Program-made: the position numbers and the translations under genes | Part shown: piece after piece, positions 23,090 to 34,689 of the stretch | Position numbering within the stretch: position 1 is the stretch's first letter | Layout of the letters: each line of letters begins with the position of its first letter | Notes under the pieces: generated by a model | Told to the model about the DNA's origin: nothing | Databases searched by the model: none | What the model saw: the letters and a program-made list of their open reading frames with translations, nothing else | NCBI RefSeq assembly: GCF_004664715.2 | Contig: NC_051068.1 | Span: 14,706,798-14,770,797, forward strand | Length of the DNA stretch: 64,000 nucleotides | Reading direction: 5' to 3' | Source: Peromyscus leucopus | Taxonomy: Eukaryota; Chordata; Mammalia; Rodentia; Cricetidae

Positions 23090-23920
23090 TTCCAGTCATT
23101 GTGTTTCTTTCTACTAGCAGAGTGGTGGCTATGGTTTGAGCTGTGTGCCACTGACTTTATTCCATAAAGAATTCCAGCCTCACAGGTTTCAAGACTACAC
23201 ACTCTGAGAGACCTAGCACATACCAAGCAGGCAGCTAGTGGGAGCTGTGCCCCAGGCACTGACAGGAAATGAACTGATGGAAACACAGCTGGCGTGTCCC
23301 ACATGGCTAGTCCAGTGCTCTGCACATCTGCATGGATGCCAAATACTGTGACTAGAATCACAGGTACATCCAAACTTAAGTCATCAAGATGCCCACGCAA
23401 GTCCTTCACGCCCTTAGGACAGCATCTCCTCGTGGGGGACATCAAGTTGTGTGAACTAAAAAGAACAAGCAGCTAGCTCATGGCATTCTTCAGAAGGCTA
23501 ATCGGGCAAGGATGGAGGCATGTGTCCACTTCTTGATCTGGTGCAGACCCGTGAAGGCCCTGTGCATGCTGCCTCAGTCTTTGAGTTCATATGTGCATCA
23601 ATCTTGTCTAGAAAGCCTTGATTCCTTGGTGTCCTCCATCCCCTCTGGCTCATACATCCTTTCTGCCTCCTCTTCTACAGAATTTCCTGAGCCCTGAGGA
23701 GAGGGATTTGATCCCACTTAGGGTTGAATGTTCCAAGGTTTCTCACTCTCTGCACATTGTCCGACTGTGGGTCTCTGGATTTGTTCCCTTCTACTGCAGG
23801 AAGAAGCTTGTCTGATGTTGGCTGAGCAAGGCACTGATCTATGAGTATAGAAGAATGTGTCATTAGGAGTTATTTTATTGCTGTGTTTCATATCGAGATG
23901 TTTTCTTTTAAAAAAAAAAA
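23090..23920. other. Unique sequence, no gene seen
   Basis: No recognisable repeat or gene. Confidence 0.3.
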
Positions 23921-23924
23921 ATCT

Positions 23925-24115
23925 ATGGCTGGAGAGAAGGCTCAGCAGTTTAGAGTGCTGGCTGTTCTTCCCGAGGTCTTGAGTTCAATTCCCAGCAGCC
24001 ACATGGTGGCTCACAACCATCTGTGATGAGATCTGGTTCTTTCTTCTGGCCTGCAGGCAAAGATGCAGACAGAACACTGTGTATGTGATAAGTAAATAAT
24101 TAAATCTTTTTTAAA
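23925..24115 (+). mobile_element. B2 SINE
   Basis: ATGGCTGGAGAGAAGGCTCAG, AGTTCAATTCCCAGCAGCC, and an A/T-rich tail. Confidence 0.92.
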
Positions 24116-24235
24116 AAAATCTAATCTGACCACATGGCTTAATTAATTGTGTTTCATTCACTTTTGCTCCTTACCAGATTTTGACTGATAGATGAGCTCT
24201 TTTGATAAACATGAGATATCTAAAACTAAACCCGA

Positions 24236-24550
24236 GGAGCTGGGGAGATGGTTCAGTTTCTGTGAAAACTAGAGGACCTGAGTTCAAATCGTAAGCACCC
24301 ACCTAGAAGTCCAGCATGGTTGTGAGTGCCTCTATCCCCATAGCTGGCTGTGCAGCCAGATGCCAGGAGCTCACTGGCCAGCCAGTCTAGCTATTTTGTA
24401 GCTTGAGATTGAATGGGAGACCATGTCTCAAAAAATAAGACCGGAAGTGACAGGAGACACCGGATGTATTCTTCAAACCTCCACATGCATGAACATGGGT
24501 GCCATCCACCCACACATGCGAGTATACCACACACAGAAATTAACTGATCA
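24236..24550 (+). mobile_element. B3 SINE, long form
   Basis: AGCTGGGGAGATGGTTCAG head, GACCTGAGTTCAAATC box, then ACCTCCACATGCATGAACATG. Confidence 0.75.
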
Positions 24551-24639
24551 CATTTTAAAAATAAAAATGGACCCAATACAACGAAGTCCAGTGCACCAAT
24601 AAGATCTGGAAACATAGTCTTTTGATTTCTGAGATAGGG

Positions 24640-24806
24640 TCTTTTTTTTTTTTTGTTTTTCGAGAAGGGGTTTCTCTGTGCAGCTTTGCGCCTTTCCTGA
24701 AACTCACTCTGTAGACCAGGCTGGCCTTGAACTCACAGAAATCTGCCTGCCTCTGCCTCCCTCCCGAGTGCTGGGATTAAAGGCGTGCGCCACCAGTGCC
24801 CCGCTG
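24640..24806 (-). mobile_element. B1 SINE
   Basis: T tail, then GGGTTTCTCTGTGCAGC to GGATTAAAGGCGTGCGCCACC, with a CCTC duplication. Confidence 0.95.
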
Positions 24807-24809
24807 TTC

Positions 24810-25500
24810 CAAGTGCTCTTAACTGCTGAACCTGAAAAGTATTTTAGGAATCAATAAATCTATCCCATTCTTCTCAGAAAGCAACTTGCAGAAGCTTCCC
24901 ACAGTTCTAAGAAAGATCATGGGAGGTCTCTGCCATATGGGGGTTGTAAAAACCGGATGCCAATCTCCATGCATTGTGCAGAGAAGTCTGCCGTCTCCAC
25001 CGCACTGGCTTGAGTGTGCTCCCCAGATAACTCCAGAGGAAGACGTCACAGGCTGCTGAGGCCTTCTCAGGCAGGCAGGCATCCTACTGTTGATCATGAA
25101 AAGGCTTTTGTCAAGGGCACTTCCCAGAGGCTGAGTTCCTGCTCTCCCCAGACCTGAGGCGGGCAGCCATCTGGGCATAGGAATTCTCATTCCACAATAT
25201 TCCAGAACTTTCTCAGCCTCCACACTTGACATAATCCAGTCTCAGAAACATCTGTTGAAATTTAAGAGAGGCAGAAGTGGATTCTGAGCTCTTGAAAGGG
25301 ACCTCAGAATTTCCTAGACCTAAAGGCTTACCTCAACTACCCTAGACACAAAGTTTAATCCGAAATGAACATGAAGCAGGAGCAGGAGCAGGAGCTCGCC
25401 CTCCAGAGCACAGCTCAGTGTTGGAGCACTCTGTGGGCCTCCTAGCTTCAGAACTCAACAGCAGAGAGCCGTCCTGCAGACTCTGACTTGAGCAACATTT
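24810..25500. other. Unique sequence, no gene seen
   Basis: A 137-codon minus-strand ORF (24819-25232) has no domain, splice or promoter context. Confidence 0.3.
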
Positions 25501-25502
25501 TA

Positions 25503-25730
25503 AGGGACAGCGAGAAGACTCAGTGGCTAAAGGTGCTTGCCATCAAACCTGACGACCAGAGTTCAATCTCCAGGACCCCACAAAGTGGAATGAGAGAACT
25601 GATGCCCAAAAGTTGTCCCCTGACCTCCACAGGTGTACTGTAGCATATACTCTGATGTGCACACACAGGTCGATCATAGGTAGGTAGGTAAGTAGACAGA
25701 CAGGCAGACAGACAGACAGATAGATATAAT
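25503..25730 (+). mobile_element. B3 SINE ending in (TAGG)n/(CAGA)n
   Basis: B3 body (25503-25670), then the microsatellite (25676-25730). Confidence 0.75.
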
Positions 25731-26590
25731 AACAGTTTGATCTTATCAAATGGGATTATTTTAAGAGTGTGTTGACTTTGACTTTATTAGTTATTAAAGT
25801 TAGGAATCCATAGGATGGTAGTTTTTTACTTAGGAATAATTTAATGATGCAAGTACATATCAAAAATAAATTACTTCAGTTGTTTCGTTTATAAATATGC
25901 ATTTACTAACATCCTTTTTTTCACCAGTGAAAGCTTTTTAAAAGTTGATAATGAGTTGTTTGTTACCATACGAGCATGTCTGCAAACATGCAGGCAAAGC
26001 TGTGAAATGCTCCACCCTGCAAACCGAATCACATTTTGTCCTGTTTCCACGTCGTCTGTCAGACAATTTGACACTGTGTGATGAGCTGTGAACCTCCGTT
26101 GCAATGGTTTTTTTTTTTTTTAAGGGAGATTAATGACAATTACAACATATAATAAAAGGAGCATATGATAATTTCTGTTAAACATGACAACTCATGAGAG
26201 ATTAATTAAGAAAATAATAAGGCATTTTACATGACTAATAATCTGTTATTAGTCATCAGCATTAAATATATTTTTATATTACATCACATTAAATATACAT
26301 TGTGAGTTACTAGATTCTAAGCCTTCGTTAGTCATTTTCTGACTTAGCCTTGGTTTAAGGAAACATTTGCATTCAGGAGTCAGTGGGTCAACTGTATGAC
26401 CTCAGAGTTAGAGCCCTCCAGCTCAGTTTCTGTTTTCATGAGCAACAAAAGTTTACCTAAAATTTCCAGTATACTGTTTATTTGGTAAAGTAGGAATGAA
26501 TATTCATGGTTGGTCAAGAATAATGGGTTTAATTTTTAACCATGAAGCTCTTATGCAGACCCATGTCCACTCACATGGGATAGCTCTTCC
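25731..26590. other. Unique AT-rich sequence
   Basis: No repeats. The AT-rich block 25780-26320 could be conserved non-coding DNA. Confidence 0.3.
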
Positions 26591-26596
26591 TTAAAG

Positions 26597-26646
<50 letters not shown>
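26597..26646. repeat. (GT)n microsatellite
   Basis: About 25 GT units. Confidence 0.98.
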
Positions 26647-26648
<2 letters not shown>

Positions 26649-26716
26649 GGGATCGAACTAGGGCCCTGAGCATGCTAAGCAAGGACCCATCCACTGAGCT
26701 ACATCCCTAGCCCTCA
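26647..26716 (-). mobile_element. ID SINE
   Basis: Minus-strand ID: GGGATCGAACTAGGGCCC to TGAGCTACATCCCTAGCCC. Confidence 0.8.
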
Positions 26717-26769
26717 TCCTTTTGTTTTCGTAACCATGAGCTCCCACCCATGTTCCATTATTCAGACTG

Positions 26770-26848
26770 GAGTGAGGCCCACAGGGAGGGCACTTGCCTA
26801 GCATGCACAAGACCCTAGGTCCCATCTTCAGCACTAGAGGAAAAAATA
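26770..26848 (+). mobile_element. ID SINE
   Basis: GGGCACTTGCCTAGCATGCAC to CAGCACTAGAGGAAAAAA. The region 26850-27430 is unique. Confidence 0.75.
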
Positions 26849-27431
26849 CAATATATTTTGAAGAATTTGAAACATGTGGAGATCAGCATCTAGAGAAAAA
26901 CCTCCCTCCTGTTCCCTCCTGCCAGATTCCCTGACATCACATCCCTTCCATATGTACAGACTGCTGTTAGGCCCAAGTGATGGGTGACTAGAGCTTCTAA
27001 GCTGTTGCAGATAAAACAAATGCAAAAAAATTATCAGTTTGTTTCCACGCAATTTCACATATGCAAGGAGAATCCCTAGAAGCAGAACTTGAAAGCTGTT
27101 TCTAAATTGCCCTGGACAGGAGGTACACTGGCTTATACTCCTGTAATGATTCTTGTTTCTCCTGAGTATTGCCAAGATAAACCATAGTGAAGAATTTTGC
27201 CAATTTGCTAGGTGGGCAGCTGCGTGTTGCTGTGCCTCTCTCTGGTTCCCACTTGGGAAAAGCAAGGTTAAGCATCAGAAGCAAATCACACTTCCTTTTC
27301 TGGGAAATAATTGCTTCTGCATTCCATCCACTGTTCTTCTACAACTTCTGGTTCTCTATGTACTAAGGAGTTGAGTCCTTTTTTTTTTATATATGTCATA
27401 GAGTGCTTTTTTGTTTGTCTTGTTGTGTTTT

Positions 27432-27500
27432 GTTTTTCAAGCAGAGTTTCTCTGCCTCCCAAGTGCTGAGATTAAAGGTGTGCGCCACCACCGCCCGGCA
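27432..27500 (-). mobile_element. B1 SINE, internally deleted
   Basis: GTTTTTCAAGCAGAGTTTCTC joins directly to TGCCTCCCAAGTGCTGAG. The middle of the B1 is missing. Confidence 0.8.
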
Positions 27501-27611
27501 AGAAGTGCTTTTTTTTAATGCAATCTTTTCTTGTAAATTTTATGAAGTCATTGCTAGAAAGCTTTTTCCTACCCTGACACTCTAGAGTATTTATTTGCCT
27601 AAGGTTTTTTT

Positions 27612-27623
27612 GTTTGGTTGGTT

Positions 27624-27657
<34 letters not shown>

Positions 27658-27802
27658 AGACAGGGTTTCTCTGTGTAGCTTTGTGCCTTTCCTGGAACTC
27701 ACTCTGTAGCCCAGGCTGGCCTCGAACTCTCACAGAGATCCACCTGCCTCTGCCTCCCGAGTGCTGGGGATTAAAGGCGTGCGCCACCTCAATGCCCTGC
27801 TC
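27612..27802 (-). mobile_element. B1 SINE
   Basis: T33 tail (27624-27656), full body, TSD TATTTGCCTAAGGTTTTTTT (27592-27611, 27803-27822). Confidence 0.97.
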
Positions 27803-27824
27803 TATTTGCCTAAGGTTTTTTTTT

Positions 27825-28004
27825 TTAACGTTTATTTATTTTTACTTTATGTGCATTGTTTTTGCCTGTATTGTGTCTGTGTGAGGGTGTCACATCCTGT
27901 AGCTACAGACAGTTGTTAGCTGCCATGTGGGTGCTGGGAATTGAACCTGGGTCCTCTGGGAGAGCAGTCAGTGCTCTTAACTACTGAGCCATCTCTCCAG
28001 TCCC
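27825..28004 (-). mobile_element. B2-type SINE
   Basis: TTTATTTATTTTTACTTTATG, then GTGCTGGGAATTGAACC and CTGAGCCATCTCTCCAGTCCC. Confidence 0.88.
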
Positions 28005-28304
28005 TTGCCTAAGTTTTAATATGGAAGTTTCTAAAGCTACGGTGCAATCATCCTAGAGAAGAACCCACACGCCTTTCTGTTTCCATCTCTCTCCTCACCT
28101 TCTGTCTTAACTGCTCCTCTTAGGGAACATCTCTTTGATCTCCTCCTATGCCGGTATTTTGAGTACTTTGGAGGGAAAATGAAGTTATTCTAGCTCATGG
28201 ACTTTTCTTCACACTTAGGACATGAAAAAGATGGAGTCCAGGTGAGGGTACATAAAATGGTCAGTAGCTCTTACAGCAGGTGGCTCCTCGGTGTGTGTAA
28301 CAAC

Positions 28305-28420
28305 AGCTAGGTGGATGCCTGACACCTGCCTGTAACCTCAGCTCTCAGGAGACCAAGGCAGGAGCAGCACAGTGTCAAGGCCAGCTTGGGCTACCTGTCC
28401 AGATGAATTCCTGTCTCATT
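28305..28420 (+). mobile_element. Old B1/B4-type SINE
   Basis: TAGGTGGATGCCTGACACC to GGCCAGCTTGGGCTACC. The flank 28010-28300 is unique. Confidence 0.55.
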
Positions 28421-28439
28421 TGGACTGTGCATGTGCACA

Positions 28440-28458
28440 CAGAGAGAGAGGGGGGAGG

Positions 28459-28515
<57 letters not shown>

Positions 28516-28528
28516 GGGGGGGGCAATG
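28440..28528. repeat. (GA)n microsatellite with G runs
   Basis: GAGAGAGAGGGGGGAGG, a long GA run, then GGAAGGGGGGGG. The region 28530-28876 is unique. Confidence 0.97.
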
Positions 28529-28890
28529 ATGAAATTTCAGCTTTCAAGTGAAAATCATATCACTTGGAGAAACTTACACACACTGAGTACTCACAGCTTC
28601 CCAACACATACACACACTTCCCTAATGAGCTCATAATGAGATCATTGTCATTAACAAATACTGTACATGATACGTGCAGCCTCCAAGGAACTTATGTTTT
28701 CCAACCAGTGATGCACAAAACTATGTATGGGAAAAATTAAAGTGTCAAAACCCAAGACATGCTACTGGACTTTAACATAAGCAACTTTGAAAGTCCTTGG
28801 AAGAGTCACTGGGTACCTCATGACAGCATCCCATTGCTCACTTGTTGAATAGCATCAGATGGAAGTCTTTGGCTATTTGCGAAGGCTCTT

Positions 28891-29059
28891 TTTTTTTTTT
28901 TTTTTTTTTTTTTCTTTCTGAGACAGGGTTTCTCTGTGTAGCTTTGCGCCTTTCCTGGAACTCACTTGGTAGCCCAGGCTGGCCTCGAACTCACAGAGAT
29001 CCGCCTGGCTCTGCCTCCCGAGTGCTGGGATTAAAGGCGTGCACCACCACCGCCCGGCC
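28891..29059 (-). mobile_element. B1 SINE
   Basis: Complete, T-rich tail, TSD TTGCGAAGGCTCTT (28877-28890, 29060-29073). Confidence 0.97.
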
Positions 29060-29073
29060 TTGCGAAGGCTCTT

Positions 29074-29728
29074 AAAGCATCCCTTACTTCACCAACAGTG
29101 GTCTGTGTAGACCTGGCCTATCTAATGCTACTTGAATTGGAGCATCTCACCAGAGACTGAATGGGAAAGCAAACAAGGGACTCCATTGTCCTCTGTAAAG
29201 CCAGACACTAGGGGGGTATGCACACTTGTGACATTTCTTCCAGGTTCTCACTAACATCCTGTTTAAGACAATAATCTTTCATTCAGTTATTTTTGAATTT
29301 TATATTATAAATTGTTTTAAACCGTGGATTATTTTCCATCTTGATTTCTTATATAACAGCTGGCAAAACATCTTTGAGATATACGAGGCTAAGAATAAGG
29401 GCTCTGCAAGTGAGACTGTGTGCAGATGGCTGAAATGGAATTTGCCACAGAGCCTGGAAGGGCCTTATCTCTTTTGAAGGCATGTAACCATAATTCCACT
29501 TCTGGAACACCACAAGTCTCTCTTAGGGAGAGTCCTGAGCATAAGAAACACACAGTAGAAGAAACCACTTTGTAGGGTACAGTGTGCACACCCACAGTTC
29601 CAACACTCTGGAAGCTAGACCAGTTGGATCTCAAGTCCGAGGACATGTTGGCCTACCTAATGAGGCCTTGTCTCACACAAATACACAATTTTTAAAAAGT
29701 TAATGTTTTATCATTTTTTAACAAAAAT
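29074..29728. other. Unique sequence, no gene seen
   Basis: A diverged SINE trace may lie at 29575-29680 (CCAACACTCTGGAAGC to TGAGGCCTTGTCTCAC). Otherwise unique. Confidence 0.35.
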
Positions 29729-29730
29729 AT

Positions 29731-29925
29731 AGATAACAAAGCAGATAAGGCACTTACCACCTCACCCAACAACCTTAGTTCAATCTCCAGGGTCCACATA
29801 ATGGGAGGAGAGAATCCATTCCACCAAGCAGTCCTCTGAACTCACCACGTCACATGGGTGTTTGGGCATGCGCGCGCGCGCGCGCGCACACACACACACA
29901 CAGTAAATAAATAAACTTTATTTTA
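29731..29925 (+). mobile_element. B3 SINE with (CG)n(CA)n tail
   Basis: The body ends in GTTTGGGCATG. A (CG)n run joins a (CA)n run at 29867-29902, then AATAAATAAAC. Confidence 0.8.
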
Positions 29926-29942
29926 ATTAAAGACTACTTAAG

Positions 29943-30150
29943 GAGCTGGAAAGATGGCTCAGCAGTCAACAGCTCCCGCTTGCAGATCAGGGTTTAGTGC
30001 CCAGACCCCACAATGGGAACTCACAATGGCCTGTAACTCCAGCTCTAGTGAATCTGATGCCCTCTTCTGGCCTCTGAAGGCACCTGCACACACATGGCAT
30101 ATATACACACACATTCACACAAATAAAAATAAATCTTAAAGACTTTTGTA
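29943..30150 (+). mobile_element. B3/B2-type SINE
   Basis: GAGCTGGAAAGATGGCTCAGC, GATGCCCTCTTCTGGCC, AATAAAAATAAATC tail. Confidence 0.85.
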
Positions 30151-30479
30151 AAGAATGATTAAGGTGAAAAATGTGTATTATAACAAAGACCTCCATGGTG
30201 GCATAATTTTCAATAGCAAAAGACTCAACATGACCCAAGTCTAATTTTTTTTAATGTATATATGTTTTACCCACATGCATGTTTCTGTACCACATACATG
30301 CCTGGTACCTGCACAGGTAAAGTATGTGTGGTTGTTTTACAAAGAAATGTTTTCCAGTTAGATCGTTCACATCTTGTCACTTACATTTTTCTCCCAGGGC
30401 TGCATTTGAGGCTTCTCTGCAACTTTAATTCATTACTGCTCACCTGCATAGTATTCTGTAGCATACATCCTCTGTAGTC

Positions 30480-30960
30480 AGCCTGTTAATTCAGCTACTG
30501 ATGAACACCTCAGGCAGGGCTCACACCTTATCTCCTGTCAGTGGCTAATACATCCATAAATGTGCCCCTATCAAACTTCTGCTGAATCTCTGAGAAACTT
30601 CAGCGAGATTGTCTTTTGTATTTGGTGTATCTTCCTATTGCCAGTTTGCTGTAGATCATATGCAACAATGCAGACATCTCCTCTGCCACATCCCATCTCC
30701 AATACTGGGTAATATTCACCTTTCTAATCACTGCTGTTCAAATACATACAAGGTGATATTTTGTTAATTTGTATCTCATCTCTTTATAGAGCGACAATTT
30801 TCATATATTTGCTATTTATTTGGACTTCTGTGAGTTACCTATTTGCCTTTATATTTTTTCCCTTGATTCCCCACATTTTAATAATCTAGGAGTTTTATAT
30901 TTTTATAATTTGGGCATTTTTTCCCTTACTGGCTTTAAACATAACAAATACCATTTTCTT
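30480..30960 (+). mobile_element. Ancient LINE-1 (L1M-type) 3' fragment
   Basis: AT-rich, resembling mammalian L1 3' ends: TTCACCTTTCTAATCACTGC, TTTTCATATATTTGCTATTT, then TTCTGTGAGTTACCTATTTGC. No reading frame is left. Confidence 0.5.
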
Positions 30961-31135
30961 TTTAATGGTTTTATTAGCATATGTTAATTGTACATAATGG
31001 GTTTCATTATGTTTTTACACATGTTTATTAATATTACTTGTATTTCATTATTTAAAAAAAAATCCTTAGTTTTTGTGTAGCTGAATCCATTCACCTTTTC
31101 TACTTTGAGTTGCTGCTTTAAGATTTTGTTTAAGA

Positions 31136-31245
31136 GCTGGGCGGTGGTGGTGCACACCTTTAGTCCCAGCACTCAGGAGGCAGAGGCAGGCGGATCTCTG
31201 TAAGTTTGATGCCATTCTGGTCTACAAAGCAGGTTCCAGGACAGG
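31136..31245 (+). mobile_element. B1 SINE, 3'-truncated
   Basis: GCTGGGCGGTGGTGGTGCAC to GCAGGTTCCAGGACAGG. Confidence 0.9.
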
Positions 31246-31559
31246 AAAAGAAACATTTTGCTCTGCTCAGTCAGAAAAAAACTGCACTGACCATTTTCAC
31301 CTCCAGCCATTGACCCCTTACTCAGTGCTGCCAGCAATTACCATTCCAATATCCCTGTTTCTGCATTCTGGAGTCTGTTTTCTTCGTCTATTTATATATT
31401 GTAAAGTCGGCAACATCATTTCCACCATGTTTTGTGGTACATTAATACCAGAGTATGAGAGACACATCTATTTGTCACATCTTTCCCATGTTCTTTTTAG
31501 GACATTTCGAGCTGTGGACATCATGTAAATTTTATTTGTGTTCCTCAGAAATCCAACAA

Positions 31560-31640
31560 GAGGACTGAGCATTTATCTCAGTCACAGGGTGCTTGCTCCC
31601 CAATCATGAAGCCCTAGGGGCAGTCCCCAGCACTGAAAAC
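31560..31640 (+). mobile_element. ID/B4 SINE fragment
   Basis: GAGCATTTATCTCAGTCACAG to CAGTCCCCAGCACTG, diverged. The flanks 31250-31560 and 31640-31800 are unique. Confidence 0.55.
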
Positions 31641-31804
31641 AGAATCCGGTTAGAATTACGTGTTGTGATTGCATGTGTCCTTGCAATGTGTGGTACCAAC
31701 CACAGGCACAATAGTTCTACTTCAGATTTTATTTCTGTCCTTTTTTCCTCACTAATGGAAACAAAACAATGAGGACTTATATTTATTTCTTACAATTGTT
31801 TAAA

Positions 31805-32022
31805 TGTAAAATTAAATTTATTTATTTAGTGTGTTGCATTCATGTGTGTGAGTGCATATGTGTATATACACACCCATTCGTACATATGTGTATGTGTGTA
31901 TTCTGTGGCACCCCTCTGGAGTTAGAGTGGGCTATGTCTCCGCTTCCACCATGTGGGTCCCAGGAATTAAGTCAGACCCTTGGTTTGACTGCAAGGGCCT
32001 TTACCCACTGAGTCGTCTCTGG
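31805..32022 (-). mobile_element. B3 SINE
   Basis: TTTATTTATTTAGTGTGTTG, ACCATGTGGGTCCCAGG, ACCCACTGAGTCGTCTC. Confidence 0.75.
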
Positions 32023-32084
32023 ATGACCCTGATTCTTACCATTTTAACACACAATTTTATTTTTAACAAAAGTTCAGGTCAAGT

Positions 32085-32200
32085 ATAGTGGGCCACACCT
32101 GTACTGGAGTCCTAGCAACTTTGGAAACTAAGACAGTAGCACTGTCAGGAGGTCAAGGCCAGCCTGGTCAACATTGTACGACCCACCTGGACAAAAATAA
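32085..32200 (+). mobile_element. Old B1/B4-type SINE
   Basis: ATAGTGGGCCACACCTGTAC to GGTCAAGGCCAGCCTGG. Confidence 0.6.
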
Positions 32201-32421
32201 AGTGAAGTTCAAAGAGGTTCAGTAGACAGAAAAGACAGTTGGCTTCTTCACTTTTCAGCAGTGCGCGTTTCCTAACATTGCTAACATGTGCCTTTGCAGA
32301 GACATTGGGGGGCAAGAGGGATCTAAACCCCCCCAGTCACATCATCGCAGCCTCCCAGAAGGAGCTGGACGGACATCTTCAGGCCATCTATATTTTGGCT
32401 CCTAGCAGAAGCCTCAAAGAG

Positions 32422-32611
32422 GGGCTGGAGAGATGGCTCAGAGGTTAAGAGCACTGGCTGCTCTTCCAGAGGACCTGAGTTCAATTCCCAGCAACCACAT
32501 GGTGGCTCACAACCATCTATAGTAAGACCTGGTGCCCTCTTCTGGAGTGCAGGGACACAAGCAGGCAGAACACTGTATACATAATAAGCAAATAAATCTT
32601 AAAAAAAAAAA
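32422..32611 (+). mobile_element. B2 SINE
   Basis: Near-consensus GGGCTGGAGAGATGGCTCAG copy with TSD AAGCCTCAAAGAG (32409-32421, 32612-32624). It contains a GGTGCCCTCTTCTGG segment (CTCF-like on the minus strand). Confidence 0.97.
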
Positions 32612-32705
32612 AAGCCTCAAAGAGAACTCAGGAACCAGGGCCTGCAGGAGACATTCCATATTGGTTATTTTTCCCCACAACACATGAGTAAAGGTCAGAG
32701 AACAG

Positions 32706-32843
32706 CTTTCTTTTTTTGTTTTGTTTGTGTGGCCCTGGCTGTCCTGGACTCACTCTGTAGACCAGGTTGGCCTTGAACTCAGAGATCTGCCTGCCTCTGC
32801 CTCCCGAGTGCGGGATTAAAGGCGTGCGCCAGGACGCCCAGCC
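32706..32843 (-). mobile_element. B1 SINE
   Basis: CTGGCTGTCCTGGACTCAC to GGGATTAAAGGCGTGCGCC, with a short T/G tail. Confidence 0.92.
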
Positions 32844-33182
32844 AGAGGCCAACTTTCAAGAGTCAGTTCTCTCCCTTGGCTCTGGGTTCTGGGGACCAAA
32901 CTGGGGTTGTGAAGGCTCTCAAAGTCTTTTACCCACTGAACCAGCCCGAGGCCCACACTCGGTGTTAGCTGAGTAAAGAGTGAAGACGTGGCGATTTCTC
33001 TTTCCTGTTTGTCTAAACCACGATCACAAGTCTTTCTTTAAAAGTGGGGTAGGTATGTAAAATGAATACAAAAACTTCCTTAATTAAAAAACGAGAGAAA
33101 GAAATCACAAAAAAAAGGTACAGCTGTAGAGAAGGTTCTAGGTGCTTGTGATCTTCCAGAACACCCGTTTGGCTCCCCGCTC

Positions 33183-33246
33183 ACAATTTTCATATGTTTG
33201 CTATTTATTTGGACCTCTTCTGTGAGTTACCTACTTGCCCTTTTAA
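33183..33246 (+). mobile_element. Second copy of ancient LINE segment
   Basis: ACAATTTTCATATGTTTGC and TTCTGTGAGTTACCTACTTG match the segment at 30790-30850 closely. The rest of 32850-33180 is unique. Confidence 0.6.
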
Positions 33247-33320
33247 AAAGAGGAGGAGGTCTGAGGGAAGGAACTCGAGTTTTGCTTCCTTGACCAAAGT
33301 CCGAGTCTCCTCAATGTGAT

Positions 33321-33481
33321 CCTCCCTCCACCGGCCCCCTCCACCGGCTCCCTCCACCGGCCGCCTTCACCGGCTCCCTCCACCGGCCCCCTCCACCGGC
33401 TCCCTCCACCGGCCCCCTCCACCGGCCCCCTCCACCGGCCCCCTCCACCGGCCCCCTCCACCGGCTCCCTCCACCGGCTGC
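33321..33481. repeat. 12-bp GC-rich minisatellite, about 13 units
   Basis: Unit CTCCACCGGCYC, with Y positions (C/T) and occasional GCC variants. It gives Pro/His/Arg-rich and Gly/Arg-rich ORFs on the two strands, which are artefacts. Confidence 0.97.
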
Positions 33482-34685
33482 CTGCCTCTCTCTTCCAGGC
33501 ACCACTCACTCTGCTGGTCGTCATAGGCCTAGAGATGCTTGCATTTTTATAACTGATCTAAAAAAAAGGAAAAAAGAAAAGAAAAGAAATAGGTACTTCA
33601 GGAGCTGAACTGAGTGACTAGCTCCTCTTAGAGCCTAAGCCCGAAAGCATTCTGTATAAGACAAAAGAGAGACTTTGGTTGTGAAGATGGAATTTCATGG
33701 GTGGCTAAGTAAATCTTCTGGCTGTTTCATGTGAGGAAGGGTGACCACGCAGACACTGTCTGCTGTGGGTTTTGAGGCAGGACCTGACACTCACCAAGTG
33801 GGGTTGGCTGGCTCAGGGCTGGGATTGTAATGACTGTATTTATTACACTTTGCTTGCTTGTAAATGGCCTGGAATATGCAAAATAGCCTAGCCAAGGAGC
33901 CAGCCCATACCTGGAGTTAGCCTCGGAGAGGTGTGGAGGAGCATAATGGATGTAAAAGTCTCTTGGTCTCTTGACAGCAGACTTTTGCTGCATCAACTCC
34001 AGCCGCAGAGTGAGTCAGGATAAGGGTTGGGGAAACCCCTTTAAGAGCTGTTAACTGGGAGTGTGAAAAAGCAGGGAACCATGGGGAAAAGGGAGGTGCT
34101 CACTGTTTAAAAGGCTTTTAAATGTGATTGTATTTTCGTTGGCTTTTTGCCTGCAACATAAAATGAGGACGGTGTGCTGTAAGGCCAGCTGGCTGGAGAA
34201 GGTGGGAGAAACGGAAGCTGGGTATGGGAGCCAAGGCAGTGTTTGGAAATGCTGTCTCTCCTCACTGTGTCTGCTACCAAGTGCAGGCAGTGATTTTAGT
34301 GAGCACAAAATGTAGCCTGCATCATCCCCCGTCCTTGTGTTTTTCGTGACCCCGTTCACATCCGCGTGTGCTGTCTTCGCTGCCGGTATTACAGGGTTAG
34401 AGAATGAGCTAACCTGCAGGCAAGAATGGAGACCAGTAAGTGCACTCTGAACAGCACAGCTGGCAGGCAACAGGTGCAGGACGTGCCGTTTTCCAGGTGT
34501 TTCTGTCTAGCCTGCGGCCTGCTTCCTGGTCCCGGTTCCTGGCCCTGTGCATATCAACTGCTTTCTAGTGAATTCTCACCTTTCAAAAGAACGCTATCTC
34601 CTTCCTGATTGCATTATATACTGATAATAGTATATATATAATCAGTTATATTGGTTAATGACTTTGTAAGACTTCCATTTTTTGT
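33482..34685. other. Unique sequence, no gene seen
   Basis: A purine run lies at 33560-33590. The 139-codon minus-strand ORF (34051-34470) has no family signature. Confidence 0.3.
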
Positions 34686-34689
34686 CAGG

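Noticed and set aside
33321..33481. CRISPR-like array
   Set aside because: Units are directly abutting, with no unique spacers, in a mammalian genome.
33243..33552. Gly/Arg- and Pro/His-rich ORFs
   Set aside because: They are readings of the 12-bp minisatellite.
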